Positions 49,742 through 58,838 of a stretch of 64,000 bases of DNA are shown here, in pieces. Each line of letters begins with the position of its first letter. Within the stretch, counting starts at the first letter, position 1. Origin of the DNA: VGJV01 sp964555255 (GTDB taxonomy: Bacteria; Patescibacteriota; Minisyncoccia; UBA6257; 2-01-FULL-56-20); contig CAZKRG010000001.1 in NCBI GenBank assembly GCA_964555255.1, positions 3,992 through 67,991 of the forward strand, written 5' to 3'. Made by a program: the position numbers and the translations under genes. The notes beneath the pieces are model-generated. The model was not told where the DNA came from, made no database searches, and saw only the letters and a program-made list of their open reading frames with translations.

Positions 49742-50416
49742 TCAAGCCGCCACAGCGCCACGAGAATCGCGGGAAAGAACCTGGCTCCCGTCATACCACT
49801 GAAACGAGATCGAGACAGGGCTCACGTAGACGCCCCACCCACCGCCGTACCAGCGCAGGCGCACCAAGCGCGTTGCCCCATTCGGGAACACCACCTCAAG
49901 GAGGTTGGCGAAACCGTTCGCAAGGAGCAATCCCGATGCGCCCTTCGGCCCATCCGGCTGCCGCGCCATGAGCGCGAACTGCTCGGCGGGCGTGATCTTC
50001 GTAATAATGCCCTTGCCATTCAGCTCCTTCACGGCCGGGGCAAACTCCGACGGACGCGTGAGAACGTGAGCACACAGCGCGGTCTCCGAAGAGGGTTCCT
50101 CGACCGAATCCCCGCAAAGCTGCAGGTATTCCGAATTGACGTAGCTAATCTTCACGTGCGAACCAGGGCTTATGTTCACCACATATTTTTCCTTGGCGGA
50201 GAATGACTCCTTTCGCGCCGGGAGAACCGCCGTTCCGCCCGGGATGAGGAGAGGCGTGGGAACGATGGTTGCATTGCCGCGTCGAACCTCAAGCACCGAG
50301 GCGAGAATATCTCCTTGCGAGAGCCATTTCACATCTTCCGCTCCCCACCCGTTCCGTTCGAACGCGTGATCGAGTTCGGCCGACTGCCGCGCAGACATTA
50401 CTGACGTGTTACTCAT
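49742..50416 (-). CDS. Second DGR-target-like protein
   Basis: 224 residues. The N-terminal part SARQSAELDHAFERNGWGAE, DVKWLSQGDIL belongs to a family of CPR proteins that often end in a diversified tail. The C-terminus (TRLVRLRWYGGGWGVYVSPV, SISFQWYDGSQVLSRDS) is Trp/Tyr/Gly/Ser-rich, with many NNC/NNT codons at the exposed-looking positions, as adenine mutagenesis of AAC/AAT codons would leave. It does not align with the TR in this window, so another TR would be needed. It shares the 237-bp promoter block with target 1. Confidence 0.65.
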   Translation of the reverse strand: MSNTSVMSARQSAELDHAFERNGWGAEDVKWLSQGDILASVLEVRRGNATIVPTPLLIPGGTAVLPARKESFSAKEKYVVNISPGSHVKISYVNSEYLQLCGDSVEEPSSETALCAHVLTRPSEFAPAVKELNGKGIITKITPAEQFALMARQPDGPKGASGLLLANGFANLLEVVFPNGATRLVRLRWYGGGWGVYVSPVSISFQWYDGSQVLSRDSRGAVAA

Positions 50417-50459
50417 AACTTGTTTTTCTGTTTGTGACGCGTCCTTTATGGACTTGTCT

Positions 50460-50696
50460 TGGTCTACTGTCGCTGCGGGGATGTACGCGCACTCGCACCA
50501 CGCGAGGCGTTTGTATCTCTTGTATTTTGGTTTGCCGCAGTAGTCAGGATACTGTTATTCCGAACACGGTGAGGAATCTAGATTCTTCGGCTCCACCCCG
50601 GGATGACACAACAAACACCCTGAATACTGAGGCAAACTATGATAAAGAACGTGGCCAATTTATACCACTTTCAATATTTACTTGCAAATTTTCTAT
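50460..50696. repeat. 237-bp direct repeat, copy 2 (promoter and leader of target-like gene 2)
   Basis: Same sequence as 49352-49588 at an offset of 1108 bp, ending 44 bp before the start codon of the gene at 49742-50416. It contains the same palindrome (50553-50608). The two gene-plus-leader units appear to be a tandem arrangement in which the leader was duplicated but the genes differ. Confidence 0.95.
50659..50687 (-). promoter_or_regulatory. Promoter of target-like gene 2 (repeat copy 2)
   Basis: TTGCAA (50682-50687), 17 nt, TATAAA (50659-50664) on the minus strand, identical to copy 1. Confidence 0.65.
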
Positions 50697-50714
50697 TGTC
50701 CGATCGGACAATAG
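50693..50714. repeat. Perfect 22-bp palindrome
   Basis: CTATTGTCCGA and TCGGACAATAG, perfect, centred on CCGATCGG... as TCCGATCGGA. It overlaps the end of repeat copy 2; copy 1 lacks it, so the repeat boundary coincides with this palindrome. Confidence 0.85.
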
Positions 50715-50799
50715 GAGAAGTAAGACAAATCCCTCACCGCACAGTGGTTCCCTCCCTTTTACAAAGGGAGAATAATCCTCCGCGTTCGCGGGAATGACG

Positions 50800-51714
50800 T
50801 TATTTCTGCAGCTCTTCGTAGATATTGAGTACTGCTTTTACTGCGTCGCCGGCAGAAATATTGTTTTGTTTATAAAGCACGTCCGAGACATCCCCTGCTG
50901 CCCAAATGCGCGGGTGAGAGGTTCGCTGGGTTTTGTGATCCACTACCACTTCGCCTAATTTATTCGTCTCTACGAGCGATTTTACAAATTCTGAATTCGG
51001 CACCGCGCCGATTTCCACGAATACCCCTTCAAGCTTCAACTCTTTCACTTCCCCGCTTTGATGATCTTTGTACTTCACGCCGGTCACAAACGAATTTCCT
51101 ACTACCTCCATGACTTGCGCGTTCGTGAGGAGCGTAAATTTTTCGCTTTTCTTGATACGTTCCAACGTAATTGGATCTCCCTTAGGAGCATCGGAATATT
51201 CGAGAAGAGAAATTTTCGCAGCGTAGGGAAGCAAATCTCCTACTGCCTCGAGGCCGGAGTTTCCTCCGCCTATCACCGCCACGGTTTTGTTCTTAAAAAG
51301 GGGTGCATCGCACGTCGAACAATATACTACTCCTTTACCATCGAGCTTCGCTTCGCCAGGGACATTCAATTTTTTCCGGCGGCTGCCTGAAGCCAAAAAG
51401 AGGAACTTGGATTCAAATGTTTTCCCGCTTTGGGTGGTTATGACAAACTTTCCTTTCTCATCTTTCACGCTCGCCACCACTTCACCGTCTATTATATTTA
51501 GACCCTCTTGGGCGCGGAGGTGCTCTTCGAGCATTTTTCCCAAATCAAATCCCGAGACTGACTTCGTGCCGATCCAGTTTTGGATATCGTTGGACACCAG
51601 TGACTGCCCCCCGAAGGATTCCGTGATGAGGGCAGATTCTATTTTTTTACGTGCCCCGTATATTCCCGCTGCTACCCCTGCAGGGCCCCCACCAATAATC
51701 AATAGTTCGTACAT
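50800..51714 (-). CDS. Thioredoxin reductase-like FAD/NAD(P) oxidoreductase
   Basis: 304 residues. FAD site LLIIGGGPAGVAAGIYGARK, redox-active CSTCDAP (about residues 133-139), NAD(P) site VAVIGGGNSGLEAVGDL, and terminal FAD motif IWAAGDVSDV. Size and order match TrxB/AhpF-type reductases. In this window its likely partner is the glutaredoxin-like protein encoded next upstream. Confidence 0.93.
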   Translation of the reverse strand: MYELLIIGGGPAGVAAGIYGARKKIESALITESFGGQSLVSNDIQNWIGTKSVSGFDLGKMLEEHLRAQEGLNIIDGEVVASVKDEKGKFVITTQSGKTFESKFLFLASGSRRKKLNVPGEAKLDGKGVVYCSTCDAPLFKNKTVAVIGGGNSGLEAVGDLLPYAAKISLLEYSDAPKGDPITLERIKKSEKFTLLTNAQVMEVVGNSFVTGVKYKDHQSGEVKELKLEGVFVEIGAVPNSEFVKSLVETNKLGEVVVDHKTQRTSHPRIWAAGDVSDVLYKQNNISAGDAVKAVLNIYEELQK

Positions 51715-51818
51715 TAAATATTACTTATTTATTTTATTACAAAGGGGATTGGCGGGGCAGGTCGTATATATGCCACAGCAACTCCATCAGAACACTAGGA
51801 TGAACCTCCTTCTAAATT

Positions 51819-52055
51819 CTAATGGTTAATTTTCAATGCTTGCACAATGCCAGCCCGGTCAAAACCTACAAATATTTCTCCGTCTATGTCGATCACCGGT
51901 ACCCCAAGCTGGTGCGATTTTTGCACCATTTCCTCCCGAGCCTTCTCATCGATCACCACATTGAATTCCCTGTATACAACCCCATTCTTTTGAAAAAACT
52001 CCTTCGCCATTTTGCAATATACGCACGAGGGAGTGGTATAAATTGTTACATTCAT
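51819..52055 (-). CDS. Glutaredoxin-like protein
   Basis: 78 residues from ATG 52055 (MNVTIYTTPSCVYCKMAKEF). Active site CVYC, cis-Pro loop GVPVIDIDGEIFVGFDRAGI. The NrdH/glutaredoxin branch with thioredoxin reductase as reductant is plausible given the neighbour at 50800. A longer reading from 52091 adds a hydrophobic leader that is probably not translated. Confidence 0.9.
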   Translation of the reverse strand: MNVTIYTTPSCVYCKMAKEFFQKNGVVYREFNVVIDEKAREEMVQKSHQLGVPVIDIDGEIFVGFDRAGIVQALKINH

Positions 52056-52155
52056 AGAGCTTACTATACAAAATAAAAAATAAAAAATCAAAACGAGAAA
52101 TTACAGTATCCCGATATATATCGGAATCCAAATAATTATTTTTTATATTTGCATT

Positions 52156-52884
52156 TTATTTTGTATTCAATGCAGCATTAATTGCGTCGAGTACGCGGAG
52201 GTCGTTGTCTGCTAGCCCACGGATTTGAGTTTTATTCACAAACACTGTTGGCGCTGCATTCGCTCCTGCATCGTATCCCCCTTGCGTTTCTTCAGCGACT
52301 GTGGCTACTCCTCTCCCCGAGGAAACGCAGGAGAAGAAATCTTCCAAATTCAGGCTTAGATCTTTCGCTAATTTCGTGAACAATTCTGAATTCAAATTAC
52401 CATTGTTTTCCTGCCCGTCGACAATTTCTGCCCAATAGAGCGCGTCATGATACCCCCAAAATTGACCTTGCTCTCGCGCACATTCCGCTGCGGCTCCGGC
52501 AGCACTCGATTCAGGCCCCAAAAATTGGAAGTTGCGGAAGATGAGCTTTACTTTTCCTGTACGTACATATTTATCCCGAATTACCGACTCAATCGTCCTA
52601 AAAAATTTTCCACAGAACGGACACTGATAATCGCCATACTCAACAACCGTCACTGGAGCTTTCGCGTCCCCCAAAACTACATCATGCGGCAGGAGTGTAC
52701 GTACCGCATCCGCAGTCTGCGTTGGAATAGTGTTGCTTAATATTGTATTCGACGTCTGAGTATTTTTTGACCCTACAGCATATATAATCGAACCGGAAAT
52801 CAATATTCCTGCCACAAGAATGCTCATTGGCAGGGAAAACCCACGCGCGATGCCAGGAGAAGAAACAGGAAACTGCTCATCCAT
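52156..52884 (-). CDS. DsbA-like thiol oxidoreductase, membrane-anchored
   Basis: 242 residues from ATG 52884. One N-terminal TM (SLPMSILVAGILISGSIIYA), then a thioredoxin-fold domain with DYQCPFCGKFF (CPFC active site), a helical insert and cis-Pro TVFVNKTQI. The NAAPTVFVN pattern is that of DsbA/BdbD-type proteins that form disulfides outside the membrane, e.g. in pilins. No VKOR or DsbB partner is present here. Confidence 0.9.
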   Translation of the reverse strand: MDEQFPVSSPGIARGFSLPMSILVAGILISGSIIYAVGSKNTQTSNTILSNTIPTQTADAVRTLLPHDVVLGDAKAPVTVVEYGDYQCPFCGKFFRTIESVIRDKYVRTGKVKLIFRNFQFLGPESSAAGAAAECAREQGQFWGYHDALYWAEIVDGQENNGNLNSELFTKLAKDLSLNLEDFFSCVSSGRGVATVAEETQGGYDAGANAAPTVFVNKTQIRGLADNDLRVLDAINAALNTK

Positions 52885-53041
52885 GCGCCTTATGGTACCC
52901 GTCGCCTTTCTCGTGGTCAATCTCATCCCGTGAGAATTCGTAGTATAGAAACCAACACCGATCTTTGTTCCAAAAGCTTGGAGGGAAAGCATCCTTTTCT
53001 TCATATGTTCCATTGCCCCTTCCCGCGGTACAATACACAGC

Positions 53042-53638
53042 ATGGAGAGCTTCGATATTACCACCCAATGGGTGTTCTCACATGGGTATTTTTTTATGTT
53101 CCTCGGGATGCTTATATGGGGACCCGCGGTAACCGCCGCGGGAGCATTCGGTGCGGCGCTTCATTCCTTTAATATATGGATTGTGTTTGTGCTCTCGCTC
53201 ACAAGCAACCTCCTTGGAGATATTATTTTTTATGCTCTTGGTTACTGGGGACATGAAGAAATAGCTTTACGCTACGGCAAATATGTAGGGATAACTAAAC
53301 CACGCCTTCGCATTTTTCAAGAACTTATTACTGAAAATTTAGGAAAAGCAATGACTATTGCAAAACTCATTCCTCTCCTCGCTCTCCCCGGCCTCGTTAT
53401 GGCAGGAGTGGCAAAAGCACCTCTCCGGCCTTATATTTGGTGGGCGCTTATCATTGCACTCCCCAGTACTCTTGCATATCTTGCCCTCGGATATTATTTC
53501 GGTACCGCATACGACATTGTGGAACGCTATTTCCATCTCGGCGGGATCGTGATTGCCATTCTTATTTTTATTTTCTTCGTTAGCGTCTATATCAGTCGCC
53601 GCATGTCTCGGCAAATGGAGCGGAAACATGAAAAGTAA
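53042..53638 (+). CDS. DedA-family membrane protein
   Basis: 198 residues with five or six TM helices. DedA/VTT features: GPAVTAAGAFGAALHSFNIW, LLGDIIFYALGYWGHEE and KLIPLLALPGLVMAGVAKAP. DedA proteins help in membrane homeostasis and recycling of undecaprenyl phosphate, which suits its place at the head of a glycan locus. The stop is followed after 22 nt by a glycosyltransferase. Confidence 0.88.
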   Translation: MESFDITTQWVFSHGYFFMFLGMLIWGPAVTAAGAFGAALHSFNIWIVFVLSLTSNLLGDIIFYALGYWGHEEIALRYGKYVGITKPRLRIFQELITENLGKAMTIAKLIPLLALPGLVMAGVAKAPLRPYIWWALIIALPSTLAYLALGYYFGTAYDIVERYFHLGGIVIAILIFIFFVSVYISRRMSRQMERKHEK

Positions 53639-53660
53639 CCACTAATTATTGATCATTACC

Positions 53661-54890
53661 ATGCGTATCGCTTTCTTCTCGGACAACTTTTACCCGGAAC
53701 TTTCCGGTGTGAGCGACTCTATCCGTACCCTTGGTACTGCACTTGCCGCCCGGGGGCATGAAGTTCTTTTCTCTGTACCTGCATATCCTCCACGCGCATT
53801 TATACAGGCTAATCTTGTCCCTCAAGAACTTTCACTCGAATCACGAATGGGTGTTGAGCGCCGTTTTTCACTCCCATTCCCGAAAAGTCCTACCGGGCAA
53901 GGAAGATTTGCTCTTCCTTTCGGTATTTCCCGCCGCATGCATACATTTGCCCCTGAGGTTGTGCATACTCAATTCTTTTTCAGTATGGGTCTTAATGCGC
54001 GCACGACTGCGCGACATTTTTCCATCCCGCTCATCGGCACGAGCCACACCGCGACTCGAGAGTTCCTTGCATACAGCCCCTTCCGCACCGCATGGTCAGA
54101 TCGGCTCATCCTTCGGTATATGAATTGGTTTTATTCCCAGTGTGATCTTGTCACTGCTCCCTCTGCATCCGTGTTTGAAGAAATGCGGACAGATGGGTAC
54201 ACGGGCACTTCTCAAGTAGTTTCTAATCCTATCGATACCAATCTTTTTTCTCCAATACAGGACCGAGAATTTCTAAAACGTAAGTTTGGGTTTGGCAATT
54301 TTACCCTTATCCATGCAGGACGGTTTTCTCCGGAACGGCATATTGATGTGCTTATTGACGCTCTTGTGGAGACGCGACGCACGGTACCCGACGCGGAACT
54401 TGCTATTGCTGGACGGGGACAGCTGGAAACATCACTCCGCGAGAAAGCTCGCGCTATGGGTATTGGCGGGGCAGTAAAGTTTCTTGGACTTCTCTCCTCC
54501 TCGGCACTTGCCGAAGCCTACAACGCAAGCGAAGTGTTTCTTACTGCAAGCACTTGTGAGACACAAAGTCTTGTTCTTATGCAAGCGATGGCGTGCGGAC
54601 TTCCTGCTATCGGCGTCCGCGCACGCGCGTTGCCGGAATACATCAACACTCAAAATGGATTTCTCGTTGAGCCGGGAGACGCCCACGCAATCGGAATACG
54701 GGCCGCACAACTTATTCTCGATAAAGGCTTGCAAAAAAAACTTGGGAGAAATGGTCGGGCATTCGTCTCTCAATTCAGTATTTCTTCAATTGCCTCCGCG
54801 TGGGAACAAATTTACACCACTGTGTGCGCGGAATATGATAAGAAGAATATGAGACAGGTTACTAAACTCCCCCGTATACTCTCCTCATGA
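53661..54890 (+). CDS. Glycosyltransferase family 4
   Basis: 409 residues from ATG 53661 (MRIAFFSDNFYPELSGVSDS). GT-B fold: N-terminal GVSDSIRTLG acceptor loop, C-terminal NPIDTNLF, LIHAGRFSPERHIDVLIDAL and the EX7E-like CETQSLVLMQAMACGLPAIG. Retaining transferase using an NDP-sugar, similar to diacylglycerol or polyprenyl-linked glycosyltransferases. The preceding spacer holds 7-bp units (CACTAAT, TATTGAT, CATTACC). Overlaps the next gene by 4 bp. Confidence 0.92.
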   Translation: MRIAFFSDNFYPELSGVSDSIRTLGTALAARGHEVLFSVPAYPPRAFIQANLVPQELSLESRMGVERRFSLPFPKSPTGQGRFALPFGISRRMHTFAPEVVHTQFFFSMGLNARTTARHFSIPLIGTSHTATREFLAYSPFRTAWSDRLILRYMNWFYSQCDLVTAPSASVFEEMRTDGYTGTSQVVSNPIDTNLFSPIQDREFLKRKFGFGNFTLIHAGRFSPERHIDVLIDALVETRRTVPDAELAIAGRGQLETSLREKARAMGIGGAVKFLGLLSSSALAEAYNASEVFLTASTCETQSLVLMQAMACGLPAIGVRARALPEYINTQNGFLVEPGDAHAIGIRAAQLILDKGLQKKLGRNGRAFVSQFSISSIASAWEQIYTTVCAEYDKKNMRQVTKLPRILSS

Positions 54891-55660
54891 GTTCTCAAAT
54901 AAAAATAAGCTTCGTTATCCCCGCTTATAATGAAGAATGTCTTTTGGGTTCTTGCATTGAAGCTATTCAAAAAGAGACCGGACGCGTTTCAGCTCTAACA
55001 GAGATTATCGTGGTAAACAATGCCTCAACTGATCACACAAAAGAAGTTGCGGCGCAATATAAAGGAGTCACTACAGTGGATGAGCCTCGCAAAGGACTCA
55101 CACAAGCTAGACAGTCCGGATTTCTTCACGCACAAGGAGAACTTATTGCAAATATCGACGCCGATACCCGACTCTCACAAGGATGGATAGAAAAAGTACT
55201 TCGAGAGTTTGAATCCCATCCTGATCTTGTAGCGCTTTCGGGACCTTGTATTCACTATGACGTGCCCTGGATCACTCGGTTTCTTGTCACCTTATTCTAC
55301 GGTGGCGCATTTCTTTTCTACCTTTTTAATCGCTATATACTCGGGACAGGATCTATGCTCCAAGGAGGCAACTTCGTGATCCGTCGCCACGCGCTCGAGA
55401 CAATCGGAGGATATAATACTTCTATCGCATTTTATGGAGAAGACACTGATATGGCTCGCCGGCTTCATACTTTAGGAGCAGTAAAATTCACACCACGATT
55501 GTATGTATACAGCTCCGGTCGCCGTTTGCTACAAGAAGGAATTTTCACCATCGGTTGGCGATATGCACTAAACTATCTTTGGGAAACTTTTCTCAAAAAG
55601 CCTTTCACCAACACATATAAAGACATTCGTGCCCACGCCCCCGATCGGAGCCGGCGTTAA
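54887..55660 (+). CDS. Glycosyltransferase family 2
   Basis: 257 residues. GT-A fold: SFVIPAYNEECLLGSCIEAI, VVNNASTDHTKEVA, ANIDADTRLSQGW (DxD), GGNFVIRRHALETIGG and EDTDMARRL. A membrane-embedding hydrophobic loop (TRFLVTLFYGGAFLFYLFNR) suggests a lipid-linked acceptor. Start ATG overlaps the upstream stop as ATGA, so it is coupled to the GT4 gene. Confidence 0.9.
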   Translation: MSSQIKISFVIPAYNEECLLGSCIEAIQKETGRVSALTEIIVVNNASTDHTKEVAAQYKGVTTVDEPRKGLTQARQSGFLHAQGELIANIDADTRLSQGWIEKVLREFESHPDLVALSGPCIHYDVPWITRFLVTLFYGGAFLFYLFNRYILGTGSMLQGGNFVIRRHALETIGGYNTSIAFYGEDTDMARRLHTLGAVKFTPRLYVYSSGRRLLQEGIFTIGWRYALNYLWETFLKKPFTNTYKDIRAHAPDRSRR

Positions 55661-55677
55661 TACATACTTATTCCATT

Positions 55678-55998
55678 ATGAAAACCTTATTTCTCCTCTT
55701 CCTTGAAACTCTCCCGATTCTTTTTGACATTACAACTTACTTCTCTTCATCCTCTATTTCGAGATCACGCTAGGGTTCATATACTTTCATCGAGATGCCA
55801 CTGAACTGATCGTTTTCTTTTATGGCATTCTTATAGGATCCATCGTCGAAGTAGTGGGAACTAGAATAAGTGGCTATCAGTCGTTTGCTAATCCAGATTT
55901 CGGCGGAATACCTATCATACCTGCCACTCGCTTGGAGATATGGTTTTGTAGCAATGGCGAGAATTGGCACAATACTCAAACATTACCCGACAGATTGA
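55678..55998 (+). pseudogene. Small membrane-protein gene with two frameshifts
   Basis: Reading begins MKTLFLLFLETLPILFDITT, shifts near 55740-55745 to FILYFEITLGFIYFHRDATE, FYGILIGSIVEVVGTRISGY, QSFANPDFGGIP, and shifts again near 55915 to YLPLAWRYGFVAMARIGTIL then KHYPTD and a stop. The pieces line up as one membrane protein with a conserved GYQSFANPDFxGIPxxLPLAW motif. Two separate indels in about 300 bp suggest decay rather than one sequencing error. No homopolymer is involved. Confidence 0.6.
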
Positions 55999-56029
55999 CG
56001 TCGGGGACAGATACCTTTAGGATTTTTGC

Positions 56030-57370
56030 ATGCTTCTCCTCGTATTGGGGGACATCATCGCACTCTACGTGAGTCTTTTAGGGACACTCTTTGTTCGTTA
56101 TGGAGTGGCGAACTTTGAAACGGAATTTTTTGAGTACCACCTTGCTCCTTTTTCACTTATTTTTACCCTTTGGATCCTCGTGTTCTACATTGCGGGTCTT
56201 TATGATCTCCGTCACCTGCGAAACAGTCTGGAATTTTTCAAAACACTCGCCCTCACTCTGGTTACTAATGCACTTCTCACCGTTGTCCTTTTTTACCTCG
56301 TTCCTTCCTTAGGCATTTCCCCTAAAACGAATCTCTTTCTTTTCTTAGTATTTTTCACGATCCTTGAAACTTTCTGGAGAGGGTTTTGGAACAGACATTC
56401 TGGAAGCAGCGAGACGCTCAATAAAGTAGTGCTTGTTGACGGGAGCGCGAGCGCTTCGGAGATTGCGGAGACGCTCGTCCGTAATCCACAACTTGGATAT
56501 GGACTCGCTAAAGTTATTTCTCAATCCTCCCTTATGAAAACTCCAGGGACGTTGCGCGCTGAGGTCGAGGCATGCGGAGGGAATCTCGTCGTTGTTGATT
56601 GGCATTTAAAACAAGCTTCCTCTCTGAACCGAGAACTCTACTCCCTTCTCCGTACCGGAATCGAAGTACGAGATATCCCTTCTTTTTACGAGTCTGTGTT
56701 TAAAAAAATTCCTCTCAATGACATCGAGGAAAGCTGGATCCTGGAACATCTTGCGGATCAAGAGCGATTTTATGATCCACTGAAACACGGATTCGAATTT
56801 TGTGCCGCTCTTTTTCTTTTTATTGTCCTTCTTCCTATAGAGGTGCTCATTGCAGTACTTATTCTTCTCACGTCTCCTACTGGACCCGCAGTCTGTTCTC
56901 AAACACGGATCGGATATCGAGGCAAACCTTATACCCACTACAAATTCCGAACTATGCACTCATGCAGAGAGAAAGAGCAGGCTGGCGCCAAGTGGAAGAC
57001 TCTTCAGGGAGGAAAAATTGTCGATCCTCGACTTACACCTTTCGGTAAATTCCTTGTACATACTCATTTAGATGAACTCCCTCAACTTATAAATATTCTC
57101 AAAGGGGAAATGTCTTTTGCGGGTCCTCGACCGGAACGGCCCGAATTCGTAGAAGTTCTCAAAGACCAAATTCCGTACTACGAAGCGAGGCTACTCGTAA
57201 GACCGGGGGTTACCGGCTGGGCCCAAATTAATTATCGATACGCAGCCTCGGTGGAAGATACGGTAGAAAAACTCAAATACGATATTTATTATGTAAAAAA
57301 CCGCTCCCTCGTTATCGATATTGCTATTATTCTGCGCACATTAAAGACGTTGTTCGTGACCCCGAAATAA
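56030..57370 (+). CDS. Polyprenyl-phosphate sugar phosphotransferase (glycan-initiating)
   Basis: 446 residues. An N-terminal half of four TM helices and a Rossmann-like domain (VVLVDGSASASEIAETLVRN), a further TM, and the C-terminal bacterial sugar transferase domain (YKFRTMH, DPRLTPFGKFLVHTHLDELP, GPRPERPEF, VRPGVTGWAQINYRY). It loads the first sugar phosphate on undecaprenyl phosphate. Key gene of the surface glycan locus. Confidence 0.93.
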   Translation: MLLLVLGDIIALYVSLLGTLFVRYGVANFETEFFEYHLAPFSLIFTLWILVFYIAGLYDLRHLRNSLEFFKTLALTLVTNALLTVVLFYLVPSLGISPKTNLFLFLVFFTILETFWRGFWNRHSGSSETLNKVVLVDGSASASEIAETLVRNPQLGYGLAKVISQSSLMKTPGTLRAEVEACGGNLVVVDWHLKQASSLNRELYSLLRTGIEVRDIPSFYESVFKKIPLNDIEESWILEHLADQERFYDPLKHGFEFCAALFLFIVLLPIEVLIAVLILLTSPTGPAVCSQTRIGYRGKPYTHYKFRTMHSCREKEQAGAKWKTLQGGKIVDPRLTPFGKFLVHTHLDELPQLINILKGEMSFAGPRPERPEFVEVLKDQIPYYEARLLVRPGVTGWAQINYRYAASVEDTVEKLKYDIYYVKNRSLVIDIAIILRTLKTLFVTPK

Positions 57371-57410
57371 ACTAGAAAATAGAAATATAGAAATTAGAAA
57401 ATAGAATTAG
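57371..57410. repeat. Period-7 repeat before the epimerase gene
   Basis: Five or six units around TAGAAAA/TAGAAAT with one register slip, immediately in front of the start codon at 57411. AT-rich; it occupies the place of a ribosome-binding site. Confidence 0.7.
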
Positions 57411-58328
57411 ATGAAAATTCTTGTTACGGGAGGAGCGGGATTCATCGGTTCTCATGTGGTTGATATCTACCTGCGGGCGGGGCACCACGTAAGTATTATT
57501 GATAATCTTTCTACTGGTACCCGGAAGAATCTCAACCCTCGAGCTCTTTTTTATAAAGCAGATTTACGAAACCTCCAGCTTGTTCGAAAGATCATTCAAC
57601 AAGAGAAACCGGAAGTAATCAATCACCATGCGGCGCTTGCGAGCGTTACTGCTTCTGTGCAGGAACCAGAGACCACACTTGAAGTAAACATCCTTGGCAC
57701 GCTCCATCTTCTCCGCGCGTTCGGAAGACTGAAGAACGCTCGGAAGTTTATTTTCGCTTCTACGGGAGGCGCAATGTATGGCACACCAACTCGACTCCCT
57801 GTATCGGAAGCTACTCTTCCTCAACCACTTTCCCCGTACGGACTTTCAAAACTCCTCGCAGAAGAAACGATTACCTTTTACGCACGCACCTTCGGGTTCG
57901 AGTTCATTATTTTTCGGTATGCAAATGTTTACGGCCCACGGCAAAATTCCCATGGCGAGGCAGGGGTAGTTGCTATTTTTATGGAACAGATGCGCCGCGG
58001 AGAACGTCCCACTATTTTCGGCGATGGCACCAAAGGCAGAGATTACATTTTCATCGAGGATATTGTACGAGCGAATCATGCAGCACTTTATAAAGGAAAC
58101 GGAGAAACTTTAAATTTAGGACTCGGGAAACTTATAACGGACAGCCAGGTTTTTGACACTGTCGCCGCGATGACTGGTTTTACTGGCACTCCCCGCTTTG
58201 CCCCGATCCGCCCAGGAGAAGTGAAAAAGATTGCGCTTGATGCGCATCGCGCCCGACGCGTGCTTGTTTGGAAACCGAGAATTAACTTTAGAGAGGGAGT
58301 AGGGAAAACAGCCATTAGTCCCCACTGA
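57411..58328 (+). CDS. NAD-dependent sugar epimerase/dehydratase
   Basis: 305 residues, extended SDR. Rossmann motif VTGGAGFIGSHVVDIYLRAG, catalytic Ser-Thr in FASTGGAMYG, Y-x3-K in YGLSKLLAEE, and the substrate loop FRYANVYGPRQ. GalE-like UDP-glucose 4-epimerases are the nearest type; RmlB- or GmD-like activity is less likely because of the short length. Convergent with the next gene. Confidence 0.9.
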   Translation: MKILVTGGAGFIGSHVVDIYLRAGHHVSIIDNLSTGTRKNLNPRALFYKADLRNLQLVRKIIQQEKPEVINHHAALASVTASVQEPETTLEVNILGTLHLLRAFGRLKNARKFIFASTGGAMYGTPTRLPVSEATLPQPLSPYGLSKLLAEETITFYARTFGFEFIIFRYANVYGPRQNSHGEAGVVAIFMEQMRRGERPTIFGDGTKGRDYIFIEDIVRANHAALYKGNGETLNLGLGKLITDSQVFDTVAAMTGFTGTPRFAPIRPGEVKKIALDAHRARRVLVWKPRINFREGVGKTAISPH

Positions 58329-58335
58329 TCACTAA

Positions 58336-58824
58336 TTACTTTTCTTGCTTTCCATTTTTTACCGCTTCGAGATAATTTTTGAGAAGCCATGAACTAGACT
58401 GTATTTTCCCTCCATCGCCGATATTAAAGATCATTTCACAGCTAATTTCTTCGCATACTGGCACTTCGGGGATGTTCGTGTGAGTACGATCCCCTCCGTT
58501 CGCAAAAACATCAGGGCTTAATTCTCGAAGTTCCGCACTTACACTCATATCCTCTGGGTTCTCAGGGTGTTTTGTAAGGACGACCTCATCCACTACACGC
58601 AACGATTCAATCACTTCTTTTCGCTCGGATTCTGGCATAAATATATGGCGTTTCTTTTTACGAAGCCAATTATCATTATTTAAAATAACCACGAGCCTAT
58701 CCCCTAATTTTTTCGCTTGTTCAAAAAGACGCACGTGACCCACGTGAATAGGATCAAATCCTCCACTTACCGCCACCACTTTCTCTTTTTTCTCCTTTCC
58801 CCTCGTCTTTTTCTTCATTTCCAA
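58336..58824 (-). CDS. Cytidylyltransferase-like protein (RfaE domain II type)
   Basis: 162 residues. Nucleotidyltransferase motif VSGGFDPIHVGHVRLFEQAK (with HVGH in the place of HxGH), LNNDNWLRKKKRHIFMPESE and C-terminal SSSWLLKNYL. Similar to the adenylyltransferase half of RfaE/HldE, which acts in ADP-heptose synthesis, or to glycerol-3-phosphate cytidylyltransferase. The heptose-type genes three kilobases away favour the former. Lys-rich N-terminus; start could be ATG 58818. Confidence 0.75.
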   Translation of the reverse strand: MEMKKKTRGKEKKEKVVAVSGGFDPIHVGHVRLFEQAKKLGDRLVVILNNDNWLRKKKRHIFMPESERKEVIESLRVVDEVVLTKHPENPEDMSVSAELRELSPDVFANGGDRTHTNIPEVPVCEEISCEMIFNIGDGGKIQSSSWLLKNYLEAVKNGKQEK

Positions 58825-58838
58825 GTACTATACATCAA

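Noticed and set aside
49742..49850. Whether the tail of the second target-like gene is a VR of the same TR
   Set aside because: No base-level alignment with 48245-48373 could be made beyond chance, so it cannot be diversified by this TR.
52110..52123. CCGATATATATCGG palindrome as a terminator after the DsbA-like gene
   Set aside because: No T-tract follows directly on the minus strand; the heptamer A-rich tract is 20 bp away.
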